Part shown: piece after piece, positions 60,621 to 64,000 of the stretch
Numbering within the stretch: the stretch's first letter is position 1
Layout of the letters: the number at the start of each line of letters is the position of its first letter
NCBI RefSeq assembly: GCF_010994375.1
Contig: NZ_WHMA01000005.1
Span: 124,001-188,000 of the forward strand
Length of the DNA: 64,000 nt
DNA from: Halomonas sp. NO4
GTDB lineage: Bacteria > Pseudomonadota > Gammaproteobacteria > Pseudomonadales > Halomonadaceae
Direction: 5' to 3'
The notes under the pieces: generated by a model
Seen by the model: only the letters and a program-made list of their open reading frames with translations
What the model was told of the DNA's origin: nothing
Database searches by the model: none
Translations under genes and position numbers: made by a program

Positions 60621-61526
60621 TCAGCCGAGGATATCGGCCAGGGCCGCCTCCAGGGTCTCGAAGCGGAACGTGAAGCCCGCTTCGAGCAGCCGCGCCGGGC
60701 GCATGTCGGCGCCGGTGAGCAGCAGCCGTGACATCTCGCCGAAGGCGGTCTCTAGCAGGATGGCGGGCACCGGGAAAAACGCCGGTCGCTTGAGTTGCCG
60801 GGCCAGGGCGCGGGTGAACTCGGCGTTGGTGACCGGGTGCGGAGCGCTGCCGTTGAAGGGGCCGTCGAGGTCGTCGCGCTCGAGCAGGAAGCGAATCGCC
60901 CGCACCAGGTCCTCGCGGTGGACCCAGGGCATGTACTGCCGCCCGCTGCCGAAGCGCCCGCCCAGCCCCAGTTTGAAGGGCGGCAGCATCTTCTTCAGGC
61001 TGCCGCCGCCCTGATCCAGCACCAGGCCGATGCGCAGCAGCGCCACCCGGGTGCCGTGCTCCGCCGCCTCCTTGGCGGTGTCCTCCCAACGCTTGCACAG
61101 CCGATGGGCGAACTCGTCATGGGGCGCCGTCTCTTCGGTCACCTCCCGATCCCCCTGGTCGCCGTAGTAGCCCATGGCCGACCCCGAGACCATCACCCGC
61201 GGCGCCCCAGCACCGCTCTGCGCCAGCTGCTCGCAGAGGATCACCAGGTCGCGGGTGACGTTGACCCGCGAGTCGATCAGGCGCTTCTTCTGGTCGTCGC
61301 TCCAGCGCTTGGCGGCGATGGACTCGCCGGCCAGGTTGACAATAGCTTGCGGCGGTGAGTCGATGAAATCCAGCACCGAGCGGCGGATGTCGGCGCCCGT
61401 CGGCAGGCGCGACCGCACCGCCTCGGGGTCGCGAGACACCACCTGCACGCGGTGCCCGTCCTTGGCGAGCCGCTGGCACAGCCGCTGGCCGACGAAACCA
61501 CTGCCTCCCGTGATCAGCACGCGCAT
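60621..61526 (-). CDS. TIGR01777-family epimerase (YfcH-like)
   Basis: 301 residues. N-terminal Rossmann motif TGGSGFVG (6-13), extended SDR-like fold with NLAGESIAAKRW, MGYYGDQGDREVTEE and a C-terminal DUF1731 region (PARLLEAGFTFRFETLEAAL). Substrate unknown. ATG 61526 after GGAGGGA. Divergent from the FAD oxidoreductase across an operator with TTATACA repeats, so it may belong to the LitR regulon. Confidence 0.9.
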   Translation of the reverse strand: MRVLITGGSGFVGQRLCQRLAKDGHRVQVVSRDPEAVRSRLPTGADIRRSVLDFIDSPPQAIVNLAGESIAAKRWSDDQKKRLIDSRVNVTRDLVILCEQLAQSGAGAPRVMVSGSAMGYYGDQGDREVTEETAPHDEFAHRLCKRWEDTAKEAAEHGTRVALLRIGLVLDQGGGSLKKMLPPFKLGLGGRFGSGRQYMPWVHREDLVRAIRFLLERDDLDGPFNGSAPHPVTNAEFTRALARQLKRPAFFPVPAILLETAFGEMSRLLLTGADMRPARLLEAGFTFRFETLEAALADILG

Positions 61527-61554
61527 TGCGATTCCCTCCCATGGTGTCGACATG

Positions 61555-61572
61555 TTATACAGCTGTTATACA
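61555..61572. promoter_or_regulatory. TTATACA direct repeats (candidate LitR operator)
   Basis: TTATACA at 61555-61561 and again at 61566-61572, 11 bases apart start to start (one helical turn). It lies in the 90-base divergent region between the epimerase and FAD oxidoreductase genes. Same heptamer family as the inverted TTGTACA pair upstream of the MerR gene. Confidence 0.55.
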
Positions 61573-61616
61573 TCTCTGCTAGTCTAGGGGCATCAGCCAA
61601 CCGGTGCGAGACCGCC

Positions 61617-62652
61617 ATGACAGCTGCCGTTCGCCCCACCACCGCCATCATCGGCGCCGGCATCGCCGGGCTCGCCTGCGCCCGCGCGCTGCAGGACGCC
61701 GACTGCCCGGTCACCCTGTTCGAGAAGGCCCGCGGCCCGGGCGGCCGCATGGCCAGTCGGCGCCTCGACCAGGCCGTCGTCGACCTGGGGGCTCAGTACT
61801 TCAGCGTAAGGGATGACACCTTTGGCCGCGAAGTCGCCGACTGGGCGACGGCCGGCCTGGTCGCCTCCTGGCCGACCCGCGGCTACCGGGTGGAGGGCAC
61901 CACCTGGCGGCCCCAGCACAACGACCGGGCTCGCTATGCGGGGGGTGCCGCGCATGAGCGCCGTGACCCGCCACCTGGCCCGCGAGCTGTCACTGGTGAC
62001 CGAGACCCGGGTGACGCGCCTCGCCGCCGCACCCGATGGCTGGTGGCTGAGCGACCCGGACGGCCTCGACCACGGCCCCTTCGACCGGGTGGTGATCACC
62101 GCACCCTCGCCCCAGGCCCTGGTGCTGGTCGAGCCCCACGACGCCGCCCTGGCCCAGGCGTGCCGCGAGGTCATCCAGCGCCCCTGCTGGATGGCCTGGG
62201 CACGCTTCGACGGTCCGCTGCCGCTGTTGCCCGACGTGGCCGAGGAGTGGCAAGCCGCCACGGTGGCCACCGGGCCGCTGCGCTTCGTCGCCCGGAACGA
62301 CCACAAGCCCGGGCGCGCCCGCCAGGGCGAGAGCCTGACCCTGCTGGCGCGGCTCGCCTGGAGCGAGGAACAGCTGGAGGCCCCCGCCGACTGGGTGGCC
62401 GAGCAGCTGCTCGACGCCTTCTGCGCCAGCCTGCCCGAGGGCACGCCCCGGCCGATCCCTCGCGAGACGGGGGCGCACCGCTGGCGCTTCGCGCAACCCG
62501 ATGTGTTTGCCCGCGGCGAACCCGTCAACCGCGACTACCGGCGCTCGACGAACGGCCTGGCGCTGTGTGGCGACGGCTGGCGTGGCCCGCGGGTCGAGGA
62601 TGCCTGGCTGTCGGGCCACCATCTCGGCACGGTCCTGGCCGGCAGCCGATGA
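61617..62652 (+). pseudogene. renalase-like FAD-dependent oxidoreductase, frameshifted
   Basis: The N-terminal part (from ATG 61617) has the FAD-binding GAGIAG motif, LFEKARGPGGRMASRR and DLGAQYFSV. Homology continues in the next frame from about 61943 (MSAVTRHLARELSLVTE) to NGLALCGDGWRGPRVEDAWLSG. The switch falls at a run of six G (61940-61945); five G would restore a single 344-residue protein. Hence one inserted base: a disabled gene, a sequencing error, or slippage. Members of this family (COG3380) often sit beside litR-phrB. Confidence 0.82.
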
Positions 62653-62677
62653 CACTGATCCGCACTCGGAAATGCCC

Positions 62678-62806
62678 ATGTCCTACTGCCTGATCCTGCC
62701 GGCCCACGGCTCCCCCGCCCCCAACGGGCAGGCGCTCTTCCAGCGTCTCGCCGAGGCCCTGGCGGCGGTGATCGCCGAACAGGCTGGGGAGGCGCCCCGT
62801 GACTGA
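62678..62806 (+). CDS. short ORF with CbiX/SirB-like start
   Basis: 42 residues: MSYCLILPAHGSPAPNG then a helix-like tail, ending GEAPRD. AHGSPxPxG resembles the first motif of sirohydrochlorin/cobalt chelatases, but the rest of that fold is missing. Possibly a remnant or a small protein of the litR region. No strong ribosome binding site (CGGAA). An ATG at 62672 is also in frame. Confidence 0.4.
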   Translation: MSYCLILPAHGSPAPNGQALFQRLAEALAAVIAEQAGEAPRD

Positions 62807-62816
62807 CTCACAGCGG

Positions 62817-62842
62817 TTGTACATCGCATGATTGGTGTACAA
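62817..62842. promoter_or_regulatory. inverted repeat TTGTACA-N12-TGTACAA upstream of litR
   Basis: Perfect seven-base arms at 62817-62823 and 62836-62842, 70 bases before the MerR gene. The arms overlap promoter-like TTGTAC and TACAAT hexamers, which suits autorepression. It shares the TTRTACA core with 61555-61572. Confidence 0.68.
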
Positions 62843-62911
62843 TATTATGCGGCACAGGGCTCGAGGCGTTCCGCCGGGCCGCATTCGCGCAAGCAAGAGG
62901 CAACCCCCGCC

Positions 62912-63826
62912 ATGACCGACACGAGCTCCCATCCGGCCGACACGCCGCTCTACCCCATTCGCGAAGTGTCCCGTCTCACGGGAGTCAACTCGGTTACCCT
63001 GCGGGCCTGGGAGCGTCGTTACGGCCTGATCCGCCCCCAGCGTACGCCCAAGGGGCATCGCCTCTACGCCCGCGAGGACATCGAGCGCGTCGAGCGCATC
63101 CTGCAGTGGCTCAATCGCGGCGTGCCGGTGAGCCAGGTCAAGGACCTGCTCGACCAGCCGGAAGCCGCCAGCGCCCCCGAGCCCGCCTCCGACGACTGGC
63201 AGAGCCAGCGGCGCCAGCTCACCGCCGCCGTGGAGACCCTCGACCTGGGGCGGCTGGAGACGCTGTTCAACCAGAGCCTGGCCCTCTACCCGGTGAGCAC
63301 CTGCCTCGCCGAGCTGTGGCAGCCGGCGGTGCGCGAGCTGGAGGAGCACTGGGACGATCAGTTGGGGGCGCACCTGCAGCGCCTGAGCCTGGAGGCCTTC
63401 CTGCGCACTCGCATCGGCACGCGCCTCTACCACGCCAACCAGGTTTCGCTCGGCCCTACCTTGCTGGTCACCCCGTTGCCCGAGGACCCCGGCCCGCTGT
63501 GGCTGCTGCTCGCCGCCCTGGCGGCCAGCGACGCCGGCTACCGCGTGCAGCTCTTCGATGGCCCGTTGCCCTTTGCCGAGCTGCCGCTTGCCGTGGAGCG
63601 CCTCAAGGCCAGCGCCCTGCTGCTCGCCAGCGGACGTGCCGAACGCGCCGACCTGATCCGTCGCCAGCTGCCACGCCTCGCCGAGCAGCTCGAGGTGCCC
63701 CTGGCGCTGTGCGGGCCGGTGGCGCGCATTCGCGAATCGGAGCTCAGCGACAGCGGGGTGGCGCTGCTCGGCGACGACCTGCCCCAGGCCGTGGCGCGGC
63801 TGCGCCCGCTGCTGCGCGACGGCTGA
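62912..63826 (+). CDS. litR: MerR-family regulator, LitR-like with degenerate B12 domain
   Basis: 304 residues. MerR winged helix (14-82: IREVSRLTGVNSVTLRAWERRYGL in sequence order), helical B12-like subdomain (about 95-175) and Rossmann-like B12-fold domain (about 182-300). CarH/LitR photoreceptors bind adenosylcobalamin with a WxxxxxxxxxEH helix motif and an ExH/DxH loop. Here the corresponding positions read W..RL and EDPGPLW, so the axial His and EH are absent. This matches class II LitR proteins described in Pseudomonas putida, which need a partner such as a LOV protein. Start ATG 62912 with AGAGG. Immediately upstream of the photolyase gene. Confidence 0.85.
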   Translation: MTDTSSHPADTPLYPIREVSRLTGVNSVTLRAWERRYGLIRPQRTPKGHRLYAREDIERVERILQWLNRGVPVSQVKDLLDQPEAASAPEPASDDWQSQRRQLTAAVETLDLGRLETLFNQSLALYPVSTCLAELWQPAVRELEEHWDDQLGAHLQRLSLEAFLRTRIGTRLYHANQVSLGPTLLVTPLPEDPGPLWLLLAALAASDAGYRVQLFDGPLPFAELPLAVERLKASALLLASGRAERADLIRRQLPRLAEQLEVPLALCGPVARIRESELSDSGVALLGDDLPQAVARLRPLLRDG

Positions 63827-63851
63827 CCCGCAACGCCACCGGAGCCCCCCG

Positions 63852-64000
63852 ATGCCGCCCGTGCTGGCCTGGTTTCGCAGCGACCTGCGCATCCATGACA
63901 ACACCGCCCTGGCCGCCGCGGCGCGCCGCGGACCGGTGATCGCCGTGTTCCTGCGCGCCACGGCCCAGTGGCGCCGCCACGGCCACGGCGCCAACAAGCT
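63852..64000 (+). CDS. phrB: deoxyribodipyrimidine photolyase (N-terminus only)
   Basis: 49 residues before the window ends. WFRSDLRIHDNTAL and VIAVFL match the photolyase/cryptochrome N-terminal domain. Photolyases repair cyclobutane pyrimidine dimers using FADH- and light. GGAG lies seven bases before the ATG. Follows litR by 25 bases, so it should be cotranscribed. Confidence 0.92.
   Translation, partial: MPPVLAWFRSDLRIHDNTALAAAARRGPVIAVFLRATAQWRRHGHGANK

Noticed and set aside
58945..61098. 717-codon minus-strand frame under rapA
   Set aside because: Overlaps rapA almost completely and joins its antisense to part of the epimerase gene in a different frame; no motifs.

Overview
The window is high-GC (roughly two thirds G+C) chromosomal DNA from a gammaproteobacterium, most likely Halomonas or a close relative in the Halomonadaceae. 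This rests on the conserved blocks ribF-ileS-lspA-fkpB-ispH followed by minor pilins, rplU-rpmA-obgE-proB-rpsT-murJ, lptF/lptG divergent from pepA-holC-valS, and rapA. Both ends cut genes: an EAL/CBS/GGDEF protein on the left and a DNA photolyase on the right.

Layout. 1-8.3 kb: c-di-GMP enzyme, short-chain dehydrogenase, the tRNA-modification pair truC-tcdA with a DUF1653 gene, a NMT1/THI5-type ABC importer, and bacterioferritin/bacterioferritin-ferredoxin with a Fur-like box. 8.3-16.6 kb: RDD membrane protein, lptF-lptG (LPS export), pepA-holC-valS. 16.6-27.4 kb: small stress and metabolic genes (META lipoprotein, gloA, DUF411, DUF457 hydrolase, sodB with a divergent Cys-rich regulator, MliC-like lipoprotein), metE/metR, and an RstA/RstB-like two-component system. 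27.5-35.3 kb: a three-gene minus-strand signalling locus: a membrane cyclic-nucleotide-binding-fold protein, a bacterial lipoxygenase, and a 1761-residue pseudokinase/AAA-ATPase/GAF/class III nucleotide cyclase. This is the most unusual content of the window. 35.5-38.7 kb: a small ORF and an AT-richer minor-pilin operon (pilE-fimT-pilV-pilW-pilX) without pilY1. 38.7-51.7 kb: essential housekeeping operons (isoprenoid, lipoprotein, isoleucyl-tRNA, FAD, peptidoglycan flippase, ribosomal proteins, proline, GTPase Obg, ispB) and a tRNA-Pro(CGG). 51.8-60.6 kb: a PAS-PAS-GGDEF diguanylate cyclase, DASS transporter, ClsC-like phospholipase D, TlpA-like thioredoxin, and rapA. 60.6-64 kb: a probable light-responsive cluster (TIGR01777 epimerase, frameshifted FAD oxidoreductase, LitR-type MerR regulator, photolyase) linked by a shared TTRTACA operator motif.

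How the genes may work together. The 27.5-35.3 kb locus has the parts of a signalling circuit: a lipid-oxidising enzyme, a large multidomain receptor/cyclase with a GAF sensor, and a membrane protein with a cyclic-nucleotide-binding fold. That reading is inference from co-localisation. Several catalytic or ligand residues in these proteins deviate from the canonical ones (see findings). Two families of intergenic hairpin repeats are present: a REP-like element in two copies, and a MITE-like element next to valS. No prophage, IS transposase, CRISPR array or rRNA operon was seen.
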